NCBI RefSeq assembly: GCF_001612765.1
Contig: NZ_BDBB01000045.1
Coordinates: 1-64,000, forward strand
Direction of reading: 5' to 3'
Origin: Nocardia arthritidis NBRC 100137
GTDB lineage: Bacteria; Actinomycetota; Actinomycetes; Mycobacteriales; Mycobacteriaceae
Length of the DNA stretch: 64,000 nucleotides
Notes under the pieces: generated by a model
What the model was told of the DNA's origin: nothing
Database searches by the model: none
What the model saw: the letters and a program-made list of their open reading frames with translations, nothing else
Made by a program: the position numbers and the translations under genes
Shown: in pieces, positions 55,133 to 63,875 of the stretch
How the letters are laid out: the number at the start of each line of letters is the position of its first letter
Numbering within the stretch: the first letter of the stretch is position 1

Positions 55133-55195
55133 TACCGCGCCTTCCACCCCATGCGTAGTGTCGACCACACACCTGCTCCCGGATTGGACACCATC

Positions 55196-55852
55196 ATGAT
55201 CACGGTGTTTCTGGTCGACGACCACGAGATCGTCCGTCGCGGCCTCGCCGACCTGCTCTCCGACGACCCGGAACTGTCGGTGATCGGCGAAGCGGGCGAC
55301 GTCGCCCAGGCGCTCGCCCGCATCCCCGCACTCCGGCCGGACATCGCCGTGCTCGACGTGCGCCTGCCCGACGGCAACGGCATCGAGCTGTGCCGCGATC
55401 TGCTGTCCAAACTCGATGATCTGCGCTGCCTGATCCTCACCTCGTTCACCGACGAACAGGCCATGCTGGACGCGATCCTGGCCGGGGCCAGCGGTTATGT
55501 GGTCAAGGACATCAAGGGCATGGAGCTGGCCAAAGCCATCAAGGAAGTCGGTGCGGGGCGCTCCCTACTGGACAACCGCGCCGCCGCCGCCCTCATGCAA
55601 CGATTACGCGCCAACACCGACCACGACGGTCCCCTGGCCGGACTAACCGAGCAGGAACGCAAACTCCTCGACCTCCTCGGCGAAGGACTGACCAACCGTC
55701 AAATCGCGCAGCGCATGTTCCTCGCCGAGAAAACGGTGAAGAACTACGTCTCCCGGCTGCTCGCCAAACTGGGGCTGGAACGGCGCACCCAGGCCGCGGT
55801 CTACGCCTCCAAGCTCCGCTCCCGTTCGTCCGGCTCCACCATCGACTTCTGA
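55196..55852 (+). CDS. dosR: DosR/DevR-type response regulator
   Basis: 218 residues. Very close to mycobacterial DosR in pattern: VFLVDDHEIVRRGLADLLSD, phospho-acceptor in IAVLDVRLPDGNGIELCRDL, ILAGASGYVVKDIKGMELAK, and LuxR-type output NRQIAQRMFLAEKTVKNYVS RLLAKLGLERRTQAAVYA. In M. tuberculosis DosR is phosphorylated by the DosS/DosT heme kinases and switches on the dormancy regulon under hypoxia or NO. Here the partner kinase gene just downstream is a truncated relic. The frame starts upstream, but the ATG giving MITVFLVDDHE is clear. Confidence 0.93.
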   Translation: MITVFLVDDHEIVRRGLADLLSDDPELSVIGEAGDVAQALARIPALRPDIAVLDVRLPDGNGIELCRDLLSKLDDLRCLILTSFTDEQAMLDAILAGASGYVVKDIKGMELAKAIKEVGAGRSLLDNRAAAALMQRLRANTDHDGPLAGLTEQERKLLDLLGEGLTNRQIAQRMFLAEKTVKNYVSRLLAKLGLERRTQAAVYASKLRSRSSGSTIDF

Positions 55853-55950
55853 CCGTTCGTTTCCGCCACGGGGTGAAATATCCTGGAGCGATGGCGAGCA
55901 GCGCGCTGACGGCGTTCCAGGCGCGGCGCAGCCCACCGATTTCGCGTCGG

Positions 55951-56167
55951 CAGTCGGTCGCGATCGAGATCACGGTGGCCGACGACCTGACCGTCGTCAT
56001 CGAGGACGACGGTTGCGCTGTGCCCACCGATGTCGCGCCGAGCGGACTGACGAATCCTGCTCGGCGCGCCGAGCAGGCGGCCGGAACTATCACCGTCGCG
56101 GCCCGGCGCGGGCCCGGATGGCAGCACAGCGGGCACCCGGTTGTGCTGGAGAGTGCCGCTGCGCTGA
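55951..56167 (+). pseudogene. Frameshifted remnant of the DosS sensor kinase
   Basis: Directly after dosR, about 60 codons read the C-terminal ATPase core of a DosS/T-type kinase: VAIEITVADDLTVVIEDDGC, then SGLTNPARRAEQAAGTITVA. The expected ending GTRLxWxxPL appears only after a shift to another frame: GTRLCWRVPLR and TGA at 56132-56167. GAF, heme and His-box domains are absent. Confidence 0.72.
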
Positions 56168-56210
56168 ACATTGGAGTCCGGTAAGGGCGTGCTGTCGAAC
56201 GAGGAGGGTC

Positions 56211-57224
56211 ATGGCCGAGGATCAGACGGACTGGGGTGGTGCGCTGTGGGCGGCCGCCGACCTGGTGACCCCGATGGCCATCCGGGTGGCGGCGACGCTA
56301 CGGCTGGCCGACCACATCGCCGCAGGCACGTCGACGACCCAGGCGCTGACCTCGGTGGTGGACGCGGACCGGGACGCGCTGGGACGCCTCTTGGACCACC
56401 TGGTGTCCGCCGGGGTGTTGTCGCGTGTGGATCCCGGTACCTACGGCCTGACGGCGTTGGGTGAGCGCCTGCGTGACGATCATCCGGAAGGAGTGCGACG
56501 CTGGATCGATCTGGAAGGCGCCGTCGGGCGCGCCGATCTGTGCTTCGTGCAGCTGTTGCACACCGTTCGCACCGGTGAACCCGCGTTCCCACGTCAGTTC
56601 GGCCGTACGTTCTGGGACGATTTGTCCGCCGACCCCGGCCTGGGGGCGTCTTTCGACGCTCTGATGGGAGCCCGGCTGGTCGAGGACGCGCCCGCGGTGG
56701 CTGAGGCCTACCCCTGGGGCGCCCTGGGTCACGTCATCGACGTGGGTGGCGGCGACGCCAGCCTGCTCATCGCCCTCCTTCGCGCCCACGGCGCATTGCG
56801 CGGGACGGTGATCGACCTGCCCGGCCCGGTGGCCCGCGCGGATCGGGCCATCGCCTCCGCCGGACTGGCCCATCGGGCCGACGCACAGGTCGGCAGCTTC
56901 TTCGATCCCCTCCCCGCCGGAGCGGGCGGCTATCTGCTCTCCGGTGTCCTGCACGACTGGGACGACGAGGCTGCTGTCCGCATCTTGCGGCGATGCGCCG
57001 ACGCGGCCTCGGAGACGGGAAGGGTGCTCGTCGTCGACCACATCGGCCATGCCGAGGGCGGCCCACCGGACACCGAGGGAGATCTCCGGATGCTCTGCTA
57101 CGTCCGCGGCCGGGAACGCACCCTCGATCAAGTGAACGCGCTGGCCGAGTCGGCCCGCCTACACGTCGGCTCGGTCGTCTCGGCGGGTTCTCGGTCGATC
57201 ATCGAGTTGCGTCCTTCTCGCTGA
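56211..57224 (+). CDS. O-methyltransferase of the hydroxyneurosporene/plant-OMT family
   Basis: 337 residues. N-terminal dimerisation winged helix (LWAAADLVTPMAIRVAATLR) and SAM-binding Rossmann domain with GHVIDVGGGDASLLIALL and DLPGPVARADR, then the catalytic region LLSGVLHDWDDEAAVRILRR, whose histidine-aspartate pair matches this family. It methylates small phenols, quinones or polyketides. The ATG after GAGGAGG is chosen over an upstream start that would cross the DosS relic. No biosynthetic genes adjoin it. Confidence 0.86.
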   Translation: MAEDQTDWGGALWAAADLVTPMAIRVAATLRLADHIAAGTSTTQALTSVVDADRDALGRLLDHLVSAGVLSRVDPGTYGLTALGERLRDDHPEGVRRWIDLEGAVGRADLCFVQLLHTVRTGEPAFPRQFGRTFWDDLSADPGLGASFDALMGARLVEDAPAVAEAYPWGALGHVIDVGGGDASLLIALLRAHGALRGTVIDLPGPVARADRAIASAGLAHRADAQVGSFFDPLPAGAGGYLLSGVLHDWDDEAAVRILRRCADAASETGRVLVVDHIGHAEGGPPDTEGDLRMLCYVRGRERTLDQVNALAESARLHVGSVVSAGSRSIIELRPSR

Positions 57225-57358
57225 GCCGCCACCGAGCGGGTGCACCCGACGCAGCTCGCGACTCCCGATGGTGTTCGCACCGGATACGATCGAACCGCTC
57301 GGCGCAGATCCCTCCCCAGGTGGACTGCGCCGCGCAGGTGGGGTCCGATGACCGGGCT
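57225..57358. other. Noncoding sequence at the start of a decayed region
   Basis: No gene is supported. It opens a 2.6-kb stretch without full-length genes apart from one CAP-domain gene. Confidence 0.4.
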
Positions 57359-57559
57359 TCAGGGCGCTAGGTCCGGGGTGTCGAACAGGTGCGTGTCCCA
57401 GATGCGGCGTGAGCGTTCCTCGGGATAGGCCCCGGTGGTCGGCTCGTCGTCGTACACACGAGTGGTCCGAATGTCCGGGTCATAGGGGACCATCCGGGAT
57501 GGCCTGTGGTCGCGAAGCTCAACTATCGCCGGGGCGGTTCGAACCCCGTCGGCCATGGG
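57359..57559 (-). pseudogene. Possible decayed esterase C-terminal tail
   Basis: The last 66 codons of a minus-strand frame read VPYDPDIRTTRVYDDEPTTG AYPEERSRRIWDTHLFDT before a stop, which looks like the C-terminus of a carboxylesterase. The start is lost in another frame. Weak recognition. Confidence 0.3.
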
Positions 57560-57758
57560 CTGTTGTGGATGCTGGCGGGCGGAACACCCGCAGGGCATGT
57601 AAATGGCCCATACGCCGGCCGATGCGGTGCAAAGCTTTCTGCATACCCGCGGCGACCGGCCGATCATGGTGGGTATAGGAGATGAAGGCGTCGTAATCAA
57701 ACGACTGCCCGCCCTCGCCCGCCCTCCGCGCCGCAGCCCCCGAAGCCTGAGCACACAC
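57519..57758 (-). pseudogene. TIR-domain remnant
   Basis: A minus-strand frame contains FDYDAFISYTHHDRPVAAGM QKALHRIGRRM, followed by HLHALRVFRPP. YDAFISYSH and the RVFRD-type box are hallmarks of bacterial TIR domains, often in defence proteins. The glutamate-bearing helix and the C-terminal partner are missing, and the frame degenerates at once. Not functional. Confidence 0.6.
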
Positions 57759-57798
57759 GGGCTACCACCACGCTCTCCAGGTCGAGATCCGAACTCGA

Positions 57799-58167
57799 TC
57801 ACATCTGAGGCCGGCCTACGTGGACACATCTCGCGAGTAGTCCACTACTCAAAATCGCAGAACGTTTGCTAGCTCCTGCCGCTGGGCTCCGTCTACAGGC
57901 GGGCCGGTGATCGCACCTACCGTTTGGTGGCGGGATATCGTCATCGGGGAGCCGACTAGGCTGGCTGCGTCGCACGAAGGCCATCCCGCCAGACACGTGC
58001 CACAGGGTATCGCGTACCACGAATAGCGCACGTTCGAATAATGCGTCTCCGCCACTCACGATCTGAGCCGCAACCACCTGCAACGGGAGCGCCGCCTGCT
58101 CGGGTTCCAAATCGAGTCCACAGACAGCCTCCACCAGCCTCACCGCAAGCGCGTCGAGAAAAGTCAC
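57799..58167 (-). other. Doubtful open frame, maybe a decayed gene
   Basis: The first 70 residues (MTFLDALAVRLVEAVCGLDL EPEQA) look protein-like, then it becomes compositionally random and a second frame takes over. No ribosome-binding site; no family recognised. Confidence 0.2.
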
Positions 58168-58203
58168 GCTACGGCCGAGAGGATCGCCGTGGACAGGCCC
58201 GGC

Positions 58204-58731
58204 TCAGCGCGGGCGCGCCACGTTCTGGGGGAACTGCCCCTCCACGTTGCCGGGTGGGTTGTAGAGACCGACGACGACAGTCCAGCCGCCCTCCGAGGCG
58301 TACCCGATACCGAGTCGAGTGCTGGCCTTCCACACCAATTGCGTGAAATGACCCGTTGACATGCTGAACCCGGGGTTGTCGAAGTCGTAGTTCTCGATCT
58401 CGTCGTACCACATCTGCGTGCCCATCTGGACAAAGGAGACAGCGTCCCAGCTGCCCTGTCCCCCGACGAGGTTTTCCCCTACCCCGTTCTTGTAAGGGCA
58501 GCTGTGATCGATCGCGCGCTTTTGGGCGTAGTACTGCGCGCATTTCTGGGCCTGGGTGTTCAGGTTCTGGGTCAAGGTCATGGCCGGGGAACCGTGCTTG
58601 GCCCGGTACTTGTTGTGCAGGGTGAGCCCGGTCTGCGCGTAGTCGCTCTGTCCGGCGGCGGGGCCGCCGCCGGTGACGAGCGCGGCGAGCATCACCGCGG
58701 CAATAACCGATACCAATCGACCGACACGCAC
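58204..58731 (-). CDS. Secreted CAP-domain (SCP/PR-1) protein
   Basis: 175 residues. The GTG start follows GGGAGG, giving signal peptide MRVGRLVSVIAAVMLAALVT GGGPAAG. The mature CAP domain has LTLHNKYRAKHGSPAMTLTQ, HSCPYKNGVGENL, GHFTQLVWKASTRLGIGYAS and VVGLYNPPGNVEGQFPQNV. These include the cavity histidines and glutamates (HNKYR, GENL, GHFTQLVW). Such proteins are extracellular; in bacteria some bind sterols or lipids. It is an intact island inside a decayed stretch. Confidence 0.88.
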   Translation of the reverse strand: MRVGRLVSVIAAVMLAALVTGGGPAAGQSDYAQTGLTLHNKYRAKHGSPAMTLTQNLNTQAQKCAQYYAQKRAIDHSCPYKNGVGENLVGGQGSWDAVSFVQMGTQMWYDEIENYDFDNPGFSMSTGHFTQLVWKASTRLGIGYASEGGWTVVVGLYNPPGNVEGQFPQNVARPR

Positions 58732-59875
58732 GACGACCTCCCGAGGCAGAGCAGGACACAACAGAAGCGAACCACGCACACCCTGGAACCCCCACAGGCC
58801 GTGAGCGTTTCGGACCAGGTGAGCATACTCGGGCTCGCTGCACTGCTCCTCGAATCCCCCCGCATGCGCTCGGCCCCTGATGGAGGTAGCCACTTCCCGG
58901 GGCTCGAGGAACATCGGCCCAAAGAAGTACCGGCAGCAGCCCATCTGTACTCGAGAGCCTGAGTCGCCTGAGTCGCGCCGACGCTACCGCAGGTAGTCTC
59001 GCGACCACACCGGGGCCCGCGCGCCGCAATCAGCTGGACGATCCACGTCGCACCGCCCCGCCGACGCGTCCGGGACCTCACGTTTCGCGCTTCCCATCAG
59101 GCTGCCCACCCGCCCGCCGACCAGTGGCCTGCCGCATACCCACAGCCCTGATCGGCCATCCAGGCCACAGCCTGCTACGTCGCCGTGGCCAGCGGCCACC
59201 GACACCCGCAACGCCGCTGCCGGCGGCGCCACAAGCACTGCCGTCGCCGCCCGAGCCCATCAGGCTCACCATCAACGACGCCGCGCCGGCCGACTGCCTG
59301 CGCAACGCTGCCTGGCTACGCTCGGTGCCGACCACCGCTCGCGACTGGAATCTACGCTGGCGCAACAATACTCGGCGCATCATCGACGAAATCGTCACCC
59401 ACGGCGGCGTCTTCGGCCAACCTACCCGGCGACCTTCCGGTCACATTGCGCTGCGACGACCTAGCCGACCCCGTCGGAGTACGGGTCTGGGCGCAGACCG
59501 GGCCTGACGACGCCCTCGCGATGCTCGGGCCGAGTCCATGAACTGTCCGGCGTGTGCGGGTCGCCTGTCTGCGAGCGGGGCTTCGGCCCCGACGGCTACA
59601 GCAGCAGTGCTGCAGCAACACCGCGAACGCGCCGCCCATGTCAGTTGAACCCTTCGCGTGCCAGCGTCCAACGGCACCACCCGATCCACCTCACCAGGGC
59701 CAGGCGCACGCACCGAACCGGACACAGCATCCAGGTAGAACGCCGCGGGGAGCGCTTCGCCGGTACTCGGCCATCTCGTCGCGGTGGACGAACTCTGCGG
59801 ACATGACCTGGGTGGTCGCGTCGTGGATGGCGCGGTCACCGAACTCGGTCAGCCGATTCACCTGCGTGTCGGTGG
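58732..59875. other. Long stretch without an intact gene
   Basis: About 1.1 kb. Plus-strand frames near 59250-59540 read NDAAPADCLRNAAWLRSVPT and, in another frame, LPVTLRCDDLADPVGVRVWA, as if one old gene had been frameshifted. A minus-strand piece near 59790-59850 reads FGDRAIHDATTQVMSAEFVH. No family recognised. Confidence 0.4.
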
Positions 59876-61888
59876 GTGTCGGTAGCGTCGGGTGCTGTGG
59901 AAACTGGGGAACGTATCCGGGTGCTCGCGGACCGCATCGTGGCGCTGCGCGACGCTTACTATCAGGGCTCGCCGCTGGTCGCGGACGCCGAGTACGACGC
60001 GATCGAGAACGAACTGCGTGGCCTGATCGAGGCGCATCCCAACCTGACGCCCGACCCGAATCCGCTGGAGCAGGTCGGCGCGCCCGCAGTGCTGCACGCC
60101 CCGGTCCGGCACTCGCGTCCGATGCTGTCACTGGAGAAAGCGACCAAGCCCGAACAAGTCGCGGCGTTCTTCGACCGCTTCCCCGGCCAGCCGGTGGTGG
60201 TGATGCCGAAGCTCGACGGCTTGTCGCTGGCCGTGGTCTTCGAAGACGGACGGCTGGCGCGTGCCGTGACCCGGGGTGATGGCACCACCGGCGACGATGT
60301 GACCGTACTAGTGCGCGCGTTGGTCGACGGCGTCCCCGAGCGGATCGAGCTCACGGGGCGGGTGGAGGTGCGCGGCGAAGCGGTGATGCTGCGTTCGACC
60401 TTCCTCGCCTACAACACCGCGCACCCGGACAAGCCGCTGATCAATCCGCGCAACGCCGCGGCGGGCACGCTTCGGGCGAAGGACCCGGCAACTGTCGCCG
60501 AGCGTCGCCTGCGGTTCTTCGGTTTCGACTTGGACACCCCGGCCGACTCCGCCGCGCTCGACCTGCGGGAGGGCCTGGCGGCACTGGGGATCACAGGCGC
60601 GGACATGCGCCACTGCGCCGACGCCGAGCAAGCTCAGGCCGCGATCACCGCGATCGAGCAAGGTCGCAACGAATTGGACTACGACCTCGACGGCGCGGTA
60701 CTGCGGCTGGCCGACCGCGACGCCTACGCCGCGGCCGGGACCCGGTCGAACTCCCCTCGTGGCGCGCTGGCGTTCAAGTTCGCCGCCGAGGAGAAGACCA
60801 CGGTGCTGACCGAGGTGGTCTGGGACGTCGGCAAGACGGGCAAGATCGTGCCGGTCGCCTGGCTGGAGCCGGTGTTCGTGGGCGGCACTACGGTCACGAA
60901 GGCGACGCTGGCCAACCAAGAGGTGATCCGCGCCCGCGACATCAAAGTCGGTGACACCGTGCTGGTGCGCCGCGCAGGCGACGTGATCCCGTTCGTGGCG
61001 GGCGTGCTCGACGCCTCCCGGCGCACCGGCGAGGAACGCGAGATCGTGCCGCCGACCACCTGCCCCTCGTGCGGGCAGCCGGTGACCGAGCAGGGCAACA
61101 GCCGAGAATTGTTCTGCACCAACGTCTCCTGCCCCGCGCAGACGGTGCGCAGGCTGATCCACTGGGCGTCGCGGGCGGCGGCGGACATCGACGCAATCGG
61201 GCAGGTGTGGATCGAACGCCTGGCCGAGGCGGGCATCCTGGAGCACCCGTCGGACTTCTACACGCTGACGAAGGAGCGCCTGCTCGAGTTCGACCGCATC
61301 GGCGAGGTCTCGGCCGCGCGCATGATCGACTCGATCGATGCCAGCCGCCGAGTCGGCCTGCGCCGCGCACTGATCGGCCTGGCGATACCGATGGCCTCCG
61401 ACGGCACCGCCGCTCGACTGGCCCGAGCGGGATTCGGCTCTCTCGAGCAGGTCGCCGACGCGGGCGAGGAACGGCTCCTGGCGGTGGAGGACATCGGACC
61501 GAAAGTCGCCGCCTCCCTGGTCACGCACCTCACTCGCCTGCGTCCGGAACTGGAACGCCTGCGATCCGCGGGCGTCTGCCTGGACGTGCGCGAGGAAGAC
61601 CTTCCCCCGGTCATCGCGGCCGGCGCGCCACTGGAAGGAAAGACGGTGGTGATCACCGGCGCTATCAGCGACCCGCGCTCCGGCGAGAAGGTCGCCCGCC
61701 CCACATTCCAACGCCTGTGTGAGAAAGCGGGCGCGACGGCAGCGTCCTCGGTCTCGGCCAACACCGACCTTCTCATCACCGGCGCGGGAGTCGGTGACAG
61801 CAAGCTGGCCAAGGCGCAGAAGCTCGGCGTCGAGATCGTCGACCAGAGCGAGATCTGGAACCTGCTGATCACTGCCGAGATCATCTAG
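59876..61888 (+). CDS. ligA: NAD-dependent DNA ligase, divergent LigA
   Basis: 670 residues with a GTG start. Ia-type N-terminus, then the adenylation domain with catalytic MPKLDGLS (Lys112), GDGTTGDDVT, VEVRGEAVM and the OB fold; zinc finger CPSCGQPVTEQGNSRELFCT (then CPAQ); HhH repeats (RLARAGFGSLEQVADA, LLAVEDIGPKVAASL); and a C-terminal BRCT domain (LEGKTVVITGAISDPRSGEK). It joins nicks with NAD. Mycobacterial LigA has KIDG and a longer N-terminus, so this looks like an accessory paralogue; whether another LigA exists cannot be seen. Confidence 0.9.
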   Translation: MSVASGAVETGERIRVLADRIVALRDAYYQGSPLVADAEYDAIENELRGLIEAHPNLTPDPNPLEQVGAPAVLHAPVRHSRPMLSLEKATKPEQVAAFFDRFPGQPVVVMPKLDGLSLAVVFEDGRLARAVTRGDGTTGDDVTVLVRALVDGVPERIELTGRVEVRGEAVMLRSTFLAYNTAHPDKPLINPRNAAAGTLRAKDPATVAERRLRFFGFDLDTPADSAALDLREGLAALGITGADMRHCADAEQAQAAITAIEQGRNELDYDLDGAVLRLADRDAYAAAGTRSNSPRGALAFKFAAEEKTTVLTEVVWDVGKTGKIVPVAWLEPVFVGGTTVTKATLANQEVIRARDIKVGDTVLVRRAGDVIPFVAGVLDASRRTGEEREIVPPTTCPSCGQPVTEQGNSRELFCTNVSCPAQTVRRLIHWASRAAADIDAIGQVWIERLAEAGILEHPSDFYTLTKERLLEFDRIGEVSAARMIDSIDASRRVGLRRALIGLAIPMASDGTAARLARAGFGSLEQVADAGEERLLAVEDIGPKVAASLVTHLTRLRPELERLRSAGVCLDVREEDLPPVIAAGAPLEGKTVVITGAISDPRSGEKVARPTFQRLCEKAGATAASSVSANTDLLITGAGVGDSKLAKAQKLGVEIVDQSEIWNLLITAEII

Positions 61889-61961
61889 ACCTCGGGCATG
61901 TTCGGTGGCCGGGCACGCACCAGCTTTCACTACCTGCCGGAGCCGCTGGAAGACCCAGTCT

Positions 61962-62155
61962 TCAAGCTATTGGCCGACCCGGAAGGCAGCGCGCAGATTC
62001 GCCACTGCCCTCGAGGGTTACGGAACGATCGGCCACTGCGGCGTGATAGGACACAACCGGCGTCGGCTGGTTCGGGTCGGCATGCGCGGTGATCGTTCCG
62101 ACACGATGACGGTGGCCGCGAGTGCCGCCAGGAATGTGGATCGGCGCAGTTTCAT
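61962..62155 (-). pseudogene. Frameshifted small secreted-protein gene
   Basis: An ATG at 62155 after AGGAAG gives MKLRRSTFLAALAATVIV, a clean signal peptide start. The natural continuation GTITAHADPNQPTPVVSYHA AVADRSVTLEGSG lies in the next frame, so a one-base shift near 62100 breaks it. The remaining tail does not match anything. Confidence 0.6.
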
Positions 62156-62193
62156 CTGTACTTCCTCGTCGAAGTTGTCTGCGCGAGAGCTGA

Positions 62194-63099
62194 TCACGCA
62201 TTGGTGTCCGCGAGTTCGCGGACTGCGGCGGCGAGTGGTTTCCATGCGTGTTCGGGTAGGTCGTGTCCGACTCGGGGAAGTAGGAGCAGCCGAGAGCCGG
62301 GAATCCGGGAGGCGATGGCATGAGCGGCGTTGGTTTTGATCAGCGGATCGTCTTCTCCGTGCACGACCAGGGTCGGTCGAGCGATGTCGGTGATCGCCGG
62401 CCCGCTCCATTGGGCCCCTATCTGCCGGCTCTGTGCCTCCTGGTCGTGAATTCCACTGTCCGGGTTGTGTTCCAATCGTGTGCGCACGGTCGCTTCGTCG
62501 AATTCGTGTCTGGGAGAGGCGAGTAGTTTCGCCACCGTAACGCCCGCCTCGATCGCGCCCGCTCGAGTGTCGGGAAACTTGACCTGAGCGAATTTCGCGA
62601 GCGTGCCCAGCCGGATGTAGCGGAGTGTGCGCAGTCCGGTGACATCCCCCGGGACGGCATGGACCGATGTGAGGGTGCGTACGCGGGTGGGGTGTCGAAG
62701 GGCGACCCGCTGGGCGACCGCGCCGCCGAGGGAGACGCCGAGCACATGTGCCGAGCTCCAGCCCAGTTCGTCGAGCACCGCCGCGCCGTCGTCCGCCATT
62801 TCTTCGGCGGTGTATGCCGCGCCGCGTCGGGTCAGCAGCGCGGTGATCGGGTTCCGCACAGCTGTCGGTGGCAGACTGGTCGATTCGCCGCCGTCGCGTT
62901 GGTCGTATCGCGCTACGGTGAAACCGTATTCGGCCAATTGCGCACAGAACCCGTCGGGTATCCAGTGCCTGTTTGCGCCCAGCCCCGTGGCGATAAGCAA
63001 TGGGTCTGCGCCTGCGTGTGGCATGAACTCGTCGAACGCGAGGCGTACCGCTCCGTTGTGCGCCCATCGTCGCGGTCCCCATGTTGCGTCGGGTGACAT
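62194..63099 (-). CDS. Alpha/beta hydrolase
   Basis: 301 residues. Oxyanion loop LIATGLGANRHWIPDGFCAQ, nucleophile elbow VLGVSLGGAVAQ, acid in LVVHGEDDPLI and C-terminal GHDLPEHAW histidine. Resembles RdmC-type methylesterases and epoxide-hydrolase relatives. AGGAGG precedes the ATG. A TetR gene is divergent across a 47-bp gap with a strong inverted repeat. Confidence 0.86.
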   Translation of the reverse strand: MSPDATWGPRRWAHNGAVRLAFDEFMPHAGADPLLIATGLGANRHWIPDGFCAQLAEYGFTVARYDQRDGGESTSLPPTAVRNPITALLTRRGAAYTAEEMADDGAAVLDELGWSSAHVLGVSLGGAVAQRVALRHPTRVRTLTSVHAVPGDVTGLRTLRYIRLGTLAKFAQVKFPDTRAGAIEAGVTVAKLLASPRHEFDEATVRTRLEHNPDSGIHDQEAQSRQIGAQWSGPAITDIARPTLVVHGEDDPLIKTNAAHAIASRIPGSRLLLLPRVGHDLPEHAWKPLAAAVRELADTNA

Positions 63100-63108
63100 C
63101 TCGAACCT

Positions 63109-63139
63109 CCTAAACTGTGATCATCGAACGCAGTTTAGG
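63109..63139. promoter_or_regulatory. Operator between hydrolase and TetR genes
   Basis: A perfect 9-bp inverted repeat CCTAAACTG (63109-63117) / CAGTTTAGG (63131-63139), 13-base spacer. Each arm contains TAAACT, which can serve as a -10 box in opposite directions, so repressor binding would cover both promoters. Confidence 0.6.
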
Positions 63140-63146
63140 ATAGGGC

Positions 63147-63875
63147 GTGACAGGCATCGGCGATAGAGGGGTACGGGGAGTGACGCAGTCCGCGAGGGTG
63201 ACCCCGACCGTGTGGGAACGCACGGAAGGCAGGCGCGGCCCAGCCGCGTCGCACAGCCGGGACGACCTCACAGCCGCCGCGATCGAACTGGCCGACCAGG
63301 GCGGTTTGGCCGCTGTCTCCACTCGCCGGATCGCCCAGAAGCTCGGGGTGAGCCAGTCGGCGCTGTACCGCTACGTGTCCGGTCGTGATGAGGTGCTCGA
63401 CCTCATGGTCGATTTCGCTGCCGGGCAGATCGATCTCGGCGTAGCGCCGAGTGGTGCGGTGATCGACGACCTCATCGCCTTGGCAGTCCGCGCCAAGACT
63501 GTCCACGTCGGCTACCCGTGGCTGCTCGACATCCCGGTCGAGCCGTTGCGGGTCGGACCGCACGCGATCGCCTACCTCGAGTACGCGCTACGGGCCATGG
63601 CGAACATCGACGTGCCAGAACCGGTGAAATTGCAGGCAATCGCTGTGCTGAACGCGCTCGTCCAACAGTTCGCTCGCGCCGAGGTCGGTGACAGGACCGT
63701 AGATCGGTCGCGTCGTATCTCCCAGGCGGCCTATCTCCACAAGACCGCCAAGCAAGGCGACCACCGGTTTCTCGCGGCAGCGCTCGAGGCATCGAACCGC
63801 GACGCAGAACCACCACGTGACATGTTCGAACTCGTGCTGCGCCGAGTCCTCGAGGGCTTGCTAAGACCGGATTGA
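63147..63875 (+). CDS. TetR-family regulator divergent from the alpha/beta hydrolase
   Basis: 242 residues with a GTG start. Helix-turn-helix GLAAVSTRRIAQKLGVSQSA LYRYVSGRDEVLD around residues 52-85. TetR/AcrR with a C-terminal domain of the TetR_C type (PWLLDIPVEPLRVGPHAIAY). It probably represses the hydrolase via the adjacent operator. The first 30 residues are poorly conserved, so a later start is possible. Confidence 0.85.
   Translation: MTGIGDRGVRGVTQSARVTPTVWERTEGRRGPAASHSRDDLTAAAIELADQGGLAAVSTRRIAQKLGVSQSALYRYVSGRDEVLDLMVDFAAGQIDLGVAPSGAVIDDLIALAVRAKTVHVGYPWLLDIPVEPLRVGPHAIAYLEYALRAMANIDVPEPVKLQAIAVLNALVQQFARAEVGDRTVDRSRRISQAAYLHKTAKQGDHRFLAAALEASNRDAEPPRDMFELVLRRVLEGLLRPD

Noticed and set aside
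57530..57560. A GGTTCGAACC stretch like a tRNA T-loop or an attachment-site core
   Set aside because: The flanking bases do not form a 5-bp T stem on either strand and no other tRNA arm is present.
59441..59839. Minus-strand 132-codon frame before ligA
   Set aside because: No recognisable domain or ribosome-binding site; probably chance or long-decayed sequence.
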